Under the pieces are notes generated by a model. It did not search any database. It had not been told where the DNA came from and was given only the letters and a program-made list of their open reading frames with translations. From Macrostomum hystrix (lineage: Eukaryota > Platyhelminthes > Macrostomidae), in NCBI GenBank assembly GCA_950097015.1, contig CATNEN010000001.1, positions 7,497,001 to 7,561,000 of the forward strand: DNA of 64,000 nt. The letters run 5' to 3'. Position 1 is the first letter of the stretch, and the number at the start of each line of letters is the position of its first letter. This document shows positions 39,701-50,574 of the stretch, one piece after another. The translations under genes and the position numbers were made by a program.

Positions 39701-42700
39701 GGAGAGTCTGGTAGACAGAGGAGAGTCTGGTAGACAGAGGAGAGTCTGGTAGACAGAGGAGAGTCTGGTAGACAGAGGAGAGTCTGGTAGACAGAGGAGA
39801 GTCTGGTAGACAGAGGAGAGTCTGGTAGACAGAGGAGAGTCTGGTAGACAGAGGAGAGTCTGGTAGACAGCGGAGGAGAGTCTAGAAGACGGTGGAAAAT
39901 AGTCCTGGTAGGCAGAAGAAGAGAGTTTAGTAGATTAAAGGAAAATCCAGAAACGTGCAGAAAGGGGATTTTAGTTGGAATAATTTTCCAAGATCTGTAC
40001 ATTTTGGTTGTACATCTGGGCCTTACTGAAATATCAGGCTTTTATTTTCTATCCAGCTTCAATGGTTCAATTTTTCTGTTGATTCCCCAAGTCTCAGCAA
40101 GATTGATACTTTCGACCTACTGGTGCTCGAGAGACTGTGTGTGACATTTTGACACTTTGTATTAAATTGCCGGAAGTGACTTTTTGGTGGATAAAAATAA
40201 GTTGCGCACAATTCTGTTGATGGGGCATGTACGAGTATAGGGGTCGTATTTTCTATTTCAGTTTAAAAAAATTTAAAGGAAACTCCCGTTCGACAGAAGC
40301 ATTTCCCGTTAGACAGAAGCATTTCCCGTTAGACAGGAGCATTTCCCGTTAGACAGAAGCATTCCCTGTTAGACAGGAGCATTTCCTGTTAGACAGAAGC
40401 ATTTCCTGTTAAACAGAAGCATTTCCTGTTAGACAGAAGCATTTCCTGTTAGACAGAAGCATTTCCCGTTAGACAGAAGCATTTCCTGTTAGACAGAAGC
40501 ATTTCCCGTTAGACAGGAGCATTTCCTGTTAGACAGAAGCATTTCCTGTTAGACAGGAGCATTTCCCGTTAGACAGAAGCATTTCCTGTTAGACAGAAGC
40601 ATTTCCTGTTAGACAGGAGCATTCCCTGTTAGACAGGAGCATTTCCTGTTAGACAGAAGCATTTCCCGTTAGACAGGAGCATTTCCCGTTAGACAGAAGC
40701 ATTCCCTGTTAGACAGGAGCATTTCCTGTTAGACAGAAGCATTTCCTGTTAGACAGAAGCTGTTCCAATTTATTAAATTTGTTATGGGAATTTTTACTGG
40801 TTAAAAACAAAAATTATACCTTACTACTTTTAGTAGTTTTAAAGCAAAATTTTTTATATTAAAAAGGCGCGGCATCAAAAAAAAATAATAAACACTGACT
40901 GCAAAATAGACTAGACGGAATAGTCTGCTATTCTTCGTAATTTTCTTATGCTTACTGTAAGTAATATACTGTAATATAATCTTGGGGGAAAACAATTGTT
41001 ATGATTTATAATAAGCGATAATGAAATATATTAGATCCTATTGGAGTTTAAGGCATTTAAGTGTGTTACAACAGATAAAAATAGCACAATAATGGATTAT
41101 AATTGACTATATAATGTGTTATAATGCACCATAATGGATTTTAGTGGACTATTGTATTGAAACGAACTGGATTATAATAGACTATAAGGGATTATAATGG
41201 ATTATAATGGATTATAATGGACTATAAGGGATTATAATGGACTATAAGGGATTATAATGGACTATAAGGGATTATAATAGACTATAAGGGATTATAATGG
41301 ATTATAATGGATTATAATGGACTATAAGGGATTATAATGGACTATAAGGGATTATAATGGACTATAAAGGATTATAATGGACTATAAGGCATTATAATGG
41401 ACTATAAGGGATTATAATGGACTATAAGGGATTATAATGGACTATAGAGGATTATAATGGACTAAAACGGAATATAATGGATCCTGATGGACTATAGAGG
41501 ATTATAATGGATTATAATGGATTATAATGGACTGAACTGGATTATAATCGACTATAATGGATTATTATTGATTACAATGTATTATAATGGATAATAGTGG
41601 ATTATAATGGACTGTACTGGATAATAGTATATTAAATTTGTCTATGATGGACGATAATGGGATTAAGGTATATTATAAAAAGGATTACAAGATACTGAGA
41701 GGGATTAAAGTCGCGGGCTAAAATGAAAATGTCATAAACTAGGTAACTTGCCTTTTATCCAGCTCTTTGCTGGTCATCTGTCCAGGAGCAATATTATAGA
41801 CTCCAAGCAGTACACTGGTAGCATCGTGTCGAAGGACCCCAGCATTCTGACGTAGCAGTCGCTGGAGTCGCAGCTTGGTTTCTGGGGGCATCGCGTCCAG
41901 GCGGCTGGTTGCCCGGCCAGGCCGACGCACCGGCGCGATCGGCAGCGGCTTCAGGATGCCAGTCGGCGGAGTCGGTATTGACGATAGAGATGCACCTGTT
42001 ACACTGCCCAGCAGGCTGAGTTCGGTTGACAACTGCTGCTGCTGCTGCTGTCCAGATTGCCAAGCTTTCGGTTGCACGGCTGTCGAGCCCGAAGCCGATG
42101 GTGGATGATGATATCTGAGCGGGTTGGGGTGTTGAGATGAATGCTGTCAGGTTGATGCTGCTGCTGAGTTACTTAACAGTAGAAAGAACACGTTATTTTC
42201 CTCCTGGGGAAAAACCACGGGGTATTTCAAATGCCAAACTTCAATTTCCAACTGCCACTAGCTAATCATATGATACCCTTCTGCTGTAAAGCATTCATAT
42301 TGTCATAGTTTCTTCTGCGGCGGCGCGACACTATTTCATTAGCTGATGGAATTTCCATGGAATTTCCATGGAATTTCCATGTTATTTCCATAGACAGCTA
42401 TTTTCAGAACGCTGGAAAATCCCATTCCAGTGATGGCTTTCAGCCAATCGGAGAGCGTGAAACAGTTCCCACGCTCTATATTTCCTAATTAGGATTTTGT
42501 GTCCGATTGGTGATTGGACAGAGGAGAGGGGAGAGTGGGGACAGAGGGAAGAGTGGGACAGAGGGGAGAGTGGGACAGAAGGGAGAGTGGGACAGGGGGA
42601 GAGTGGGAAAAGAAGGGAGATTGGTACAGAGGGGAGATTGGGACTGAGTTGAGGTGGGGGAAACAGCTGAATGATCTCTTACCCATTAGCGGACACAAGC

Positions 42701-42894
42701 CGGTACTGCTGCAGCTCTTGTACAAATGATTCGCTAGAATTCATCGACCCGCTAGCGCAGTCTGGTACATAGGCAGCATTTTCGTATCCGCCAATAGTAT
42801 TCGTAACTGCAGCACTTTCGGCTTTGTCTGTTGGCTGCTCAAAAGAACGAGTGTCGTCGTGAAATATTGTTGCATCAGGCTGTGGATTCTCTTC
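36708..42894 (-). CDS. Candidate three-exon gene segment, unrecognised protein
   Basis: Three minus-strand open segments with splice sites and matching phases. Exon 42683-42894 (acceptor TCTAG, donor AATGG|GTAAGAG, phase 2) contains GGYENAAYVPD. Exon 41748-42114 (acceptor CCGCTCAG, starting with the one base that completes Gly) contains a Q6 run, SSIPTPPTGILKPLP and RLQRLLRQNAGVLRHD, and ends ..KRQ|GTTACC, phase 0. Exon 36708-37148 (acceptor TACAG, phase 0) starts VGFVMNALKQHQYNALV and is rich in Ser, Asn and Pro. It ends either at TGA 36708 or at an overlapping donor CTTGG|GTGAGC. Other exons may exist to either side. Composition suggests a disordered cytoplasmic protein or tail. The long introns hold SINEs and three arrays. 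Confidence 0.5.
38173..38548 (+). mobile_element. Full-length SINE family A (376 bp)
   Basis: tRNA-derived head with an A box (TGGCAGAGCGG) and a B box (GTTCGATTCC), a unique body and an (ATT)n tail. The flanking duplication TATCTGTCTATATTG (38158-38172) against TATCTATCTATATTG (38549-38563) matches at 14 of 15 bases. This copy defines the family used for the other entries. Confidence 0.9.
38640..39031 (-). mobile_element. Full-length SINE family A, inverted copy
   Basis: Same head, body and ATT-type tail on the opposite strand, tail-to-tail with the preceding copy. The flanks TGGCACCAGCAT (38628-38639) and TGGCATCAGCAT (39032-39043) form a 12-bp duplication with one mismatch. The A box has decayed (AGTGGTAGAGCGATATAACG). 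Confidence 0.87.
39578..39878. repeat. 19-bp minisatellite (GGAGAGTCTGGTAGACAGA)
   Basis: About 15 copies, very uniform in the middle and slightly diverged at both ends. It lies in the presumed long intron between the exons at 37148 and 41748. Confidence 0.95.
40283..40760. repeat. 20-bp minisatellite (GAAGCATTTCCCGTTAGACA)
   Basis: About 24 copies, varying CCCGTT/CCTGTT and AGAAGC/AGGAGC. The reverse complement contains TGTCTAAC. Confidence 0.96.
41165..41625. repeat. 10/20-bp repeat (ATTATAATGGACTATAAGGG)
   Basis: A decamer ATTATAATGG alternates with ACTATAAGGG in dimers. Single decamers and decayed units lie at the edges, from about 41040. Confidence 0.93.
42515..42665. repeat. Degenerate GGGACAGAGGGGAGAGT repeat
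   Basis: Eight to nine imperfect units of 15-17 bp, between the exons at 42114 and 42683. Confidence 0.8.
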
Positions 42895-43044
42895 CTAGAA
42901 TTGAGGGTCAAAGAAAGGGATTTTAATGAGCACGTGGGTGATGACTTTGCGTGTCCCATTTCAGAGGCTTCATTCCGACGCACTAATTGGGAGTGAATCT
43001 GTCCTGATTTGCTCATTGTCAACCAGTTACTGCTGCCTTGATTA

Positions 43045-44430
43045 AGGTAAGTGAAGGGAGGTAAGTGAAGGGAGGAAAGTGAAGGGAGGTAAGTGAAGGG
43101 AGGTAAGTGAAGGGATGTAAGTGAAGGGAGGTAAGTGATGGAAGATAAGTGAAGGGATGTAAGTGAAGGGAGGAGAGTGACCAGGTAAGTAAAGGTAGTT
43201 AATGAAGGGAGGTAAGTGAAGGGAGGTTAGTGATGGGAGATAAGTGAAGGGAGGTAAGTGAAGGGATGTAAGTGAAGGGAGGTAAGTGATGGAAGATAAG
43301 TGAAGGGATGTAAGTGAAGGGAGGAGAGTGACCAGGTAAGTAAAGGTAGTTAATGAAGGGAGGTAAGTGAAGGGAGGTTAGTGATGGGAGATAAGTGAAG
43401 GGAGGTAAGTGAAAGGATGTAAGTGAAGGGAGGTAAGTGAAGGGATATAAGTGAAGGAATGTAAGTGAAGGTAGTTCATGAAGGGAGGTTAGTGATGGGA
43501 GGTAAGTGATGGGATGTAAGTGAAGGGAGGTAAGTGATGGGATGTAAGTGAAGGGAGGTAAGTAAAGGTAGTTAATGAAGGGAGGTAAGTGAAGGGAGGT
43601 TAGTAATAGGAGATAAGTGAAGGGAGGTAAGTGAAGGGAGGTTAGTAATAGGAGATAAGTGAAGGGAGGTAAGTGAAGGGATGTAAGTGAAGGGATGTAA
43701 GTGAAGGGATGTAAGTGAAGGGAGGTTAGTGAAGGGATGTAAGTGAAGGGATGTAAGTGAAGGGATGTAAGTGAAGGTAGTTAATGAAGGGAGGTTAGTG
43801 ATGGGAGGTACTTGAAGGGAGGTTAGTGATGGGAGGTAAGTGAAGGGAGGTAAGTGAAGGGATGAAAGTGATGGGAGGTAAGTGATGGGATGTAAGTGAA
43901 GGGAGGTAAGTAAAGGTAGTTAATGAAGGGAGGTAAGTAAAGGTAGTTAATTAAGGGAGGTAAGTGATGGGATGTAAGTGAAGGGATGTAAGTGAAGGGA
44001 GGTAATGAAGGGATTTAAGTGAAGGTAGTTAATGAAGGGAGGTTAGTGATGGGATGTAAGTGAAGGGATGTAAGTGAAGGTAGTTAATGATGGGAGGTAA
44101 GTGATGGGATGTAAGTGAAGGGATGTAAGTAAAGGGAGGTAATGAAGGGATATAAGTGAAGGTAGTTAATGAAGGGAGGTAAGTGATGGGATGCAAGTGA
44201 AGGGATGTAAGTGAAGGTAGTTAATGATGGGAGGTAAGTGATGGTATGTAAGTGAAGGGATGTAAGTGAAGGGAGGTAATGAAGGGATATAAGTAAAGGT
44301 AGTTAATGAAGGGAGGTAAGTGATGGGATGTAAGTGAAGGGATGTAAGTGAAGGTAGTTAATGAAGGGAGGTAAGTGAAGGTAGTTAATGAAGGGAGGTT
44401 AGTGTTGGGATGTAAAATGAAGAGGTAAGT
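43045..44430 (+). repeat. 14-bp minisatellite rich in splice-donor consensus (GAAGGGAGGTAAGT)
   Basis: Nearly 1.4 kb of 14-bp-based units with variants GATGTAAGT, GATGGGAGG and GGTAGTTAAT. A higher-order duplication is visible: the block at about 43123-43240 recurs at about 43277-43395. The plus strand reads AGGTAAGT dozens of times, a perfect U1-type 5' splice-site consensus. Confidence 0.96.
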
Positions 44431-44434
44431 AAAT

Positions 44435-45227
44435 ATATTTCTCAGAAAGTTTTTATTTTTGTGTAAAATAACTTACCATTTATGTGAGAGGCAAACACTT
44501 TGACACGTTAAAAAATGCAGTTTTCAGAAATTAACAACTTGGCGTGCAAATTTTACCTCCAATTTTTTTTATCTGTTGAAGTTTACCAAAAAAATTACTT
44601 CTGTCTACATTTGGACAACAAAGAAGAATATAAGAAGATAGCGGGATCAGTTGCTGACCAATAATGAACTTGGCTGAGGATAAAAGGATGAAATTGTGAG
44701 GATAAAGGTAGGTAAGAGATGAGTTGGGGGTTTGGAGCACGGCACGAGGGGTGGGAAGGTGGATTGGTCGGGACTGGGTGTATATTTTGTAGTACTGCTA
44801 GCGGGTTAATGCATTGCGTTGCATTGCGTCTCACGCACCAAGGTAGGGAGAGACGCATGAGACGAGAGGCATTGAGAAGGCGAAGGCAGGGCGGGGGTGG
44901 GGGTTCTTTGGGACAAATTTTCTCTGTGGAAACGCGAGCTTCAATATTGTAGGTGGGGGATAGGGATTTTTGTTCGCGATGGACGGGTTAAGAGTGGCGC
45001 GGCAGAGGATGGAATGGGAGGAAATGGATTTTTGGGCCGATAGCCGAGGCTTAGCTCTCTATCTTTCCTTTCTCTTTCCCATCCCACCCGGTTCGTCCCT
45101 TTCACATCTGCGTTTTTGCTGCTTGTTTTTCAAACGTGCTTTTCAAACCCAGAGTTCTCTACCTGCGATAGGAAAAGATCCCCAGATTCTACGAAAATCA
45201 TTGTCGGTGGGTCTAAAGAACTGACTA
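44435..45227. other. Intergenic, no gene recognised
   Basis: Open frames of up to about 87 codons exist but lack domain features or splice support. Confidence 0.4.
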
Positions 45228-45515
45228 TTAGAGTAACAACAGGAGTGACGATTAGAGTGACAATAAGAGTGACGATTGGAGTGACAACAAGAGTGACGAT
45301 TGGAGTGACAACAAGAGTGACGATTGGAGTGACAACAAGAGTGACGATTGGAGTGAAAACAAGAGTGACGATTGGAGTGAAAACAAGAGTGACGATTAGA
45401 GTGACAATAAGAGTGACGATTGGAGTGACAAAAAGAGTGATGATTGGAATGACAACAAGAGTGACGATTGGAGTGACAACAAGCGTGACGATTGGAGTGA
45501 CAATACGAGTGGGGT
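45228..45515. repeat. 24-bp minisatellite (core GAGTGACGATTGGAGTGAC)
   Basis: About 12 copies of a dimeric unit made of two related 12-mers (GAGTGACGATTG and GAGTGACAACAA). The 3n period opens frames on both strands. Confidence 0.95.
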
Positions 45516-45519
45516 GAGA

Positions 45520-46690
45520 ATTTAAATAAAGTTTAAAAGATTGAAAATTCAAGTGACTCAAAGTAAGCGACAAAAGTACAGGAGTGAACTTTCGAAAGTA
45601 AATCGGAAATGAATCGGTAATTCCGAACTCAGAAACTCAATTTGAGGAACATTCTTTTGTCCCCTTAATGCCGACCATATCTAGATCCGGATAAATGTTG
45701 AGAATTATCGCCGGACAAGAATTTTTCGATCAAACTAATGGTCCCGCAATATTTTTCAAAAGGGAACAATTAATGAAAGCAACTGGAAATCTAATTAGAC
45801 TTGACGAAAGCTATGAAAAATGCCAATATTATGCTTCCGCAAAATGTTCAGTCATGGTAGTAAAAGTACGAACCCTGGTTAATGGACCAAACAACTGGGA
45901 TTTTACAAAAAAATAAGAAGCCCTACAGCAAATGATTGTTTTCTGCAGGTTTCTATTTTTTCGGATAAACTGAGTATTGGGATTAATCGAGGCGAACCTC
46001 GAGAGGCTTTTGCACGCCGACTCAGATTACAATAACGAAGGGGTGTGGCATGTTTCATAATTCCTCTTGACTAGAAAATGCGCTGTGCTCTTTGCAGTTT
46101 CACGTTTTGTATCCTCAGGTTTTATCTTCCACCGCCAGGAAACCACGCCCAAAGTGCTGCTCATCGTACATTTTCTACACTTGCTAGTCGTAAAAATGAA
46201 GGTTTTGCTATAAAAGCTGTAATATCCTAAACGCTTACTATAAGTAGTAAACTCGAAAAATAGGAAATGTTTCAGCTGTAGGTGAATATTTTTTCAAAGT
46301 CTGGTGCGCTTAAAAGCAGGTGTGTTAAGTCACAATTACAATTATGTTTATTAGTTAAATTTATTCGGCAAGCAGTTTAGATGTTGCCATTGTGAACTGA
46401 AAAAGCAAAATGAAACCGAGCGACTCGAATTTCTAGATTGACACGCAAGAGGGATTTTGTCTTTTTGTGTTGAAGTGTCAAAGTCTTAAGACGAAAGCTT
46501 CCTAGGTGTGATAGTGGACTGTCTTTCAAAAAGTTACAAAAAACTTATACGACACGACGGAGCAAAGGGATGGGGTGGGTGTTGAGAACGGCAAGTTAGA
46601 ATACATAATTCGATACTTCGATACTTAGACATCAAAGCCATCACGGATACGGCTCTATTGCGTACCAGTGTTACCAAGTCATTATTTCCA
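45520..46690. other. Intergenic and 3' flank of the next gene
   Basis: AT-rich. A 73-codon open frame at 45695-45916 has no recognisable features, so I do not call it. Confidence 0.4.
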
Positions 46691-46693
46691 CAT

Positions 46694-47941
46694 TTACTTT
46701 TCTTCTTCCTCCTCGTCAGCGTCCTCTTCTTCCTCGTCGTCATCTTCTCCTTCGGCGGCTTTGTTTGCGCGCCGTTTCCACATCTCAATGTGCGCCTCAA
46801 CATTGTTGCGCAGAGTGCTGTTGGCCTTGACAACAAAGATATTGTCGCCATTCTGCAGGCCCATTGCCTCAGGTGTGGTGTTAAAGCTGACCTGGTGATG
46901 CGGAATTGAGTTCCTGTTTCGCACACCTCCAACTAGCATGTCGCCAAAGAAGCCATCGGTGGAGAACACAATGTCCGGATCTGTGTCGAGTCCCATGCGA
47001 GACAGAAAAGCCAGAAGCGGGTACTTCATTGGAGCATCGATTTGCATCTTGAAGCGCAATTTGACGGTCCACCTATCCAGGACATTATCCGTGAACAGAT
47101 CGACCGAGGCGCAGTTTGTCTTTTCATCATAGACCATGAATTCCCAGGAAACGCGTCGAACGCGAAAGTAAAGAAAAATCCATCTGGATAGGCCCCGACG
47201 CATCATGATTTTGGCTCCGGCTCGACGGGCGCAGGTCTGCGCCACATCGTCGGCACTGTTGTTCTTGTCGCACCACTGGAACAGGCTGTTGCTCGAGTTG
47301 GCTAAATCGTCGTCTTCTTCGTCGCTATCGCTTTCAGCGAAGGTGCCACGCGGCACAGGTCCGAGAATACGACCTCGCATAGCCTGAACCGACGAAAGAG
47401 ATCGAGTGGTTGTTCCTGATACAAGAACTTTTTACTGTCTTCCTATGGTCCATTTTATGATAGCTTGCTAGAGTCAATTAAAATTTATTGTTGACATATT
47501 CACCTGAAACTCGGTGTTGAAAGACTTCGGATTAAGCGGCATTCCGGCGATGCCAAATCGACCTCTCACAACGTACTGCCTGTTGTCAAACAATTCGTCT
47601 CCGTAGGCCAGCCTCATGTGAGTCTCCATCAGTTTTTTATTGCTGGGCTGCCTCTGACGCCTTTGCGGCAGTCGCTTCTGCATCAGCGGCAGGTTCGCTC
47701 CAGCTGCAGAGTTGTTGTGACTGCTCGGCGCGAAGTCGATGTTGCTAAGCCTAGTTTTTGTTGTAAGCGGATGTTTGCCGTGCAGATACGATTCGCGCTG
47801 CATTTTCTCCTTCTGCTTCTTGTCGAATTCGTCTAACACGCAGAAGTTGTATAGAGGACGCGGCTTACGCAGATCGATAACCGAATAGCTATCGTCCAGG
47901 CGACCGTGAGGGGCATGGCCCCGGATCATAACTTGGTTCAT
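46694..47941 (-). CDS. Two-exon gene, about 375 aa, acidic C-terminus, function unknown
   Basis: Exon 1 is 47504-47941 (146 codons, donor TTTCAG|GTGAAT). Exon 2 is 46694-47383 (acceptor GGTTCAG). Both are phase 0 and the intron is 120 bp. Exon 1 has DLRKPRPLYNF and a basic stretch (KRLPQRRQRQPSNKK). Exon 2 opens with an acidic patch (ESDSDEEDDD). A region around residues 250-325 of the full protein (VKLRFKMQIDAPMKYPL..DPDIVFSTDG..TTPEAMGLQNGDNIFVV) resembles a SUMO/ubiquitin-like fold by pattern. The C-terminal tail is almost all Glu and Asp. Nuclear or chromatin work would suit this composition, but I do not recognise the family. Confidence 0.75.
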
Positions 47942-48112
47942 ATTTTTCTTGATACCTTAACTGCGTACTTAGAGTTAAACTATTTTTATGGGTGTAAATT
48001 CTTTTATTCTGATTAAAAGTTTTTCCCTTTGCGATAGCTGCGGCTTTACTCAATAGCCATAAACAAAAATTCGGTTCGAGGCAGTGGCGGTGAAAGGTTT
48101 CTTGTAAGCTTT

Positions 48113-49145
48113 CACCATAGACTATCGGAACTCTGCACTTTTCTGACCCGAGTGAAACGACCAAGCCGAGCTTTGTAAGCTAACCTCGTAAAAGACGCCA
48201 GAGAATGACAAAACAAAAACCAAAGAAAAATTGTGCTTTTAGATACGACTTTTAAAGGAAAATTAAAATGATTATTTAATCCCCACCTTGGCCCGGCCTA
48301 TTGGCTATTAATTCTGTTTATGTAAATAATAAACACCGTTTAATTCACATTCACATCCTCGGCTGCAATCAATGGTCCTCGCTACGCTCGCATCGAGACC
48401 ATTAAACGCAGCCTCGAACATTCTAACTATAGACCATGATGAATTAAACGGCGTTTATCATATATGAAATTCTATTGCTTATTTTTCGGGGGCATCCCAT
48501 CTGATTGATAGACATATAGGTTTAGACCATTTGATTCCGACCATAGACAAAAAAAATAAATTTCTCACGAAGATACAGTAACGAAGCAGCCAGTCAGTCA
48601 GGGTGGCAAAACGTAAAAGCCGAATTCAAAGTTCACTTCAATGTTCCATATAATGCTCCTTATTTCGAGGAGATTATATGATATAATACCCTAGTTTTTG
48701 TCAAATAATCTCACCAAAAATCACCATAGACAACACATTCCCGGCTCAGAATAGTACAATTTTTAACGATTAAATAAGCAATCGTATTTTATTTGTTATT
48801 TAATCGGCCTAGGCCGTTAAATCATTTAACGGCCTAGGCCGATAAACATATAGTCTATGGTCACAGTTGCTGCTGTAAACAGTTTTAGTAGTGCAATCTC
48901 GTGAGCCGGGCCAAGCTTTAGGATTAAATACTATAATACCCCCCTTATTATATTATATATTATATTATACTATAATATAGTATAATACTATAATACTATA
49001 AATACTATAATACTTAAATACTAAAATCATTGTCTATGGCCTAGGAACGGCTTCGGACTGCGCTTCTGGGCCTCTCGGCTTCGCCTCGGCCTAGAAACGC
49101 GTCCTCAGCCGTTCCTAGGCCAAAGAACCGAGATCAGGGGGGTAT
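48113..49145. mobile_element. Palindrome-rich foldback region (several nested inverted repeats)
   Basis: ACCATAGACTAT at about 48115-48126 is mirrored by ATAGTCTATGGT at about 48850-48861, and ACCATAGAC recurs in between at about 48538 and 48723. Nested palindromes include AATCGGCCTAGGCCGTTAAA with its mirror (48811-48843), AATAAACACCGTTTAATTCA against GAATTAAACGGCGTTTATCA (48327-48460), and GCCTAGGAACGG against CCGTTCCTAGGC (49040-49120). There is no coding capacity. It looks like one or more foldback or MITE elements. Exact borders are uncertain. Confidence 0.55.
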
Positions 49146-49160
49146 TTATTATTCTATACT

Positions 49161-49757
49161 TAATGATAAACGTATATTACACAAAAATGTATCAGATCTC
49201 ACTGAAATATATCCTGTTTTTTGTTTAAATAAATAACAAATAATTTAAACTCACGTGAACAAGCGCAAAGATGACTGATTGAATTGCCGAATGGCTTGCA
49301 GAAGACATGTACAATCAAAATTAGGGAATTTACTTGTTTTTTTTCAAAGACTAATTTGATCTATTTAGGCGGCACAACGACTTCTGTGCTAGTCAAAGTC
49401 ATCAAGTTTATATATGAAGACTGTCAGATTATACTTTTCGCAAATGCTTGCGTGTCACTATTCATTTGATCCTTTTGGGATATGCATTAACTAAAACGCG
49501 ATGTGAATGTGTCGGTCGTTCACTGAAGTTTCGTTCACTCTCTGACTGTATGCGTCTCATCTTTCTAAAAAAGACATGTCGCAAAGTTGCTGCTGCACGC
49601 GAGAAGACAGCAGGTGAGTAGTTCTGGTACAGTGCTCACCTGTTTTGTGCGGATTTGCTATGAATTTTGGAAAAATGTCCGATTGAAAATGTCAGTGAAA
49701 CTGGCCGCTCTAATTTTAATCATCTCGATTCGAAGGCTACAAAGGCATGCATGTCAC
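49161..49757. other. Intergenic, no gene recognised
   Basis: AT-rich sequence with short open frames only. Confidence 0.4.
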
Positions 49758-49759
49758 TA

Positions 49760-50465
49760 TTGGTTTTGACAATCAATATGAGAAGATGGACAATCAAAAT
49801 GAAGACAGCCATAGATCTGCATGCAGCAGCTCAGCTCAGCTTCGCAGCAGCTGCGGCTTAGGCCACAGACTTTTGACGATCGAAATGATAATTGGACAAT
49901 CAAAATGGCAACGCTCGGCTAGTGTAGCGAGGCAGCACCATGGAGGAAAGAATAGAATGGCACACCGGTCAAGGACGCAGCAATAATCCTTCAGCTGTCA
50001 AATTCAACTGCTCATCGCATCGTGATGAGCAGTACAGGAATGAGGGAAGGATGGACGGTATGCCTCGTGGAGGCCGAAAAGAAGCAAGGTGCAAGGTGGA
50101 TGAGGAGATTCGTGAATTTCTGGAAGCAGAGGTGAACCGCAACCCGTTCCTCACCCTGAGCGAGATGGCACAGCGGGTCAACAACCATTTCCCCGACAAA
50201 CTGGACATCTCGTACAGAACTGTGGACAGAATTCTACAGGAGTTCTGAACCCATGCTGCTGTTAAAATTTAAATGTTAAATTTTCGTTCAAATAAACGTG
50301 CATACTGCTCCCGTTGCCAGTTTGATTGTCCAATTATCATTTCGATCGTCAAAAGTCTGTGGCCTAAGCCGCAGCTGCTGCGAAGCTGAGCTGAGCTGCT
50401 GCATGCAGATCTATGGCTGTCTTCATTTTGATTGTCCATCTTCTCATATTGATTGTCAAAACCAA
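49760..50465 (+). mobile_element. Tc1/mariner-like mini-element, 706 bp, 154-bp inverted repeats
   Basis: The termini TTGGTTTTGACAATCAAT are flanked by TA on both sides (49758-49759 and 50466-50467), the target preference of Tc1/mariner. The arms 49760-49913 and 50312-50465 are nearly identical; I saw a single difference. The interior of about 400 bp encodes only an N-terminal DNA-binding domain and has no DDE catalytic domain. High arm identity implies recent mobility, which would need a transposase supplied in trans. Confidence 0.9.
49940..50248 (+). CDS. Transposase-derived HTH-only protein, 102 aa
   Basis: After a basic region (GGRKEARCKVDEEI), residues about 55-102 (NPFLTLSEMAQRVNNHFPD, then YRTVDRIL) match the paired/HTH layout of Tc1/mariner-type transposase N-termini. 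The stop follows directly, with no catalytic domain downstream before the right inverted repeat. The frame starts inside the element at ATG 49940. It is either a decayed transposase or a retained DNA-binding fragment that could occupy the element ends. Confidence 0.65.
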   Translation: MEERIEWHTGQGRSNNPSAVKFNCSSHRDEQYRNEGRMDGMPRGGRKEARCKVDEEIREFLEAEVNRNPFLTLSEMAQRVNNHFPDKLDISYRTVDRILQEF

Positions 50466-50574
50466 TATATATAGTTGTTTCCTCAGTCGGCAAAAGCTAT
50501 CACGTCTGCTCACATTTTTCTAACAATGCTTTTGGACAATTACGTCTGCAAGTACTACTGCTGCTGCAAATGAT

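Noticed and set aside
41748-41752. GC-type donor AAAAG|GCAAGT at the end of the exon 41748-42114
   Set aside because: It matches the GC-AG consensus, but joining to the next exon gives an early stop. The GT donor a few bases on keeps the frame.
45695-45916. 73-aa open frame
   Set aside because: It has no domain, leader or splice features, and its length is unremarkable for AT-rich intergenic DNA.
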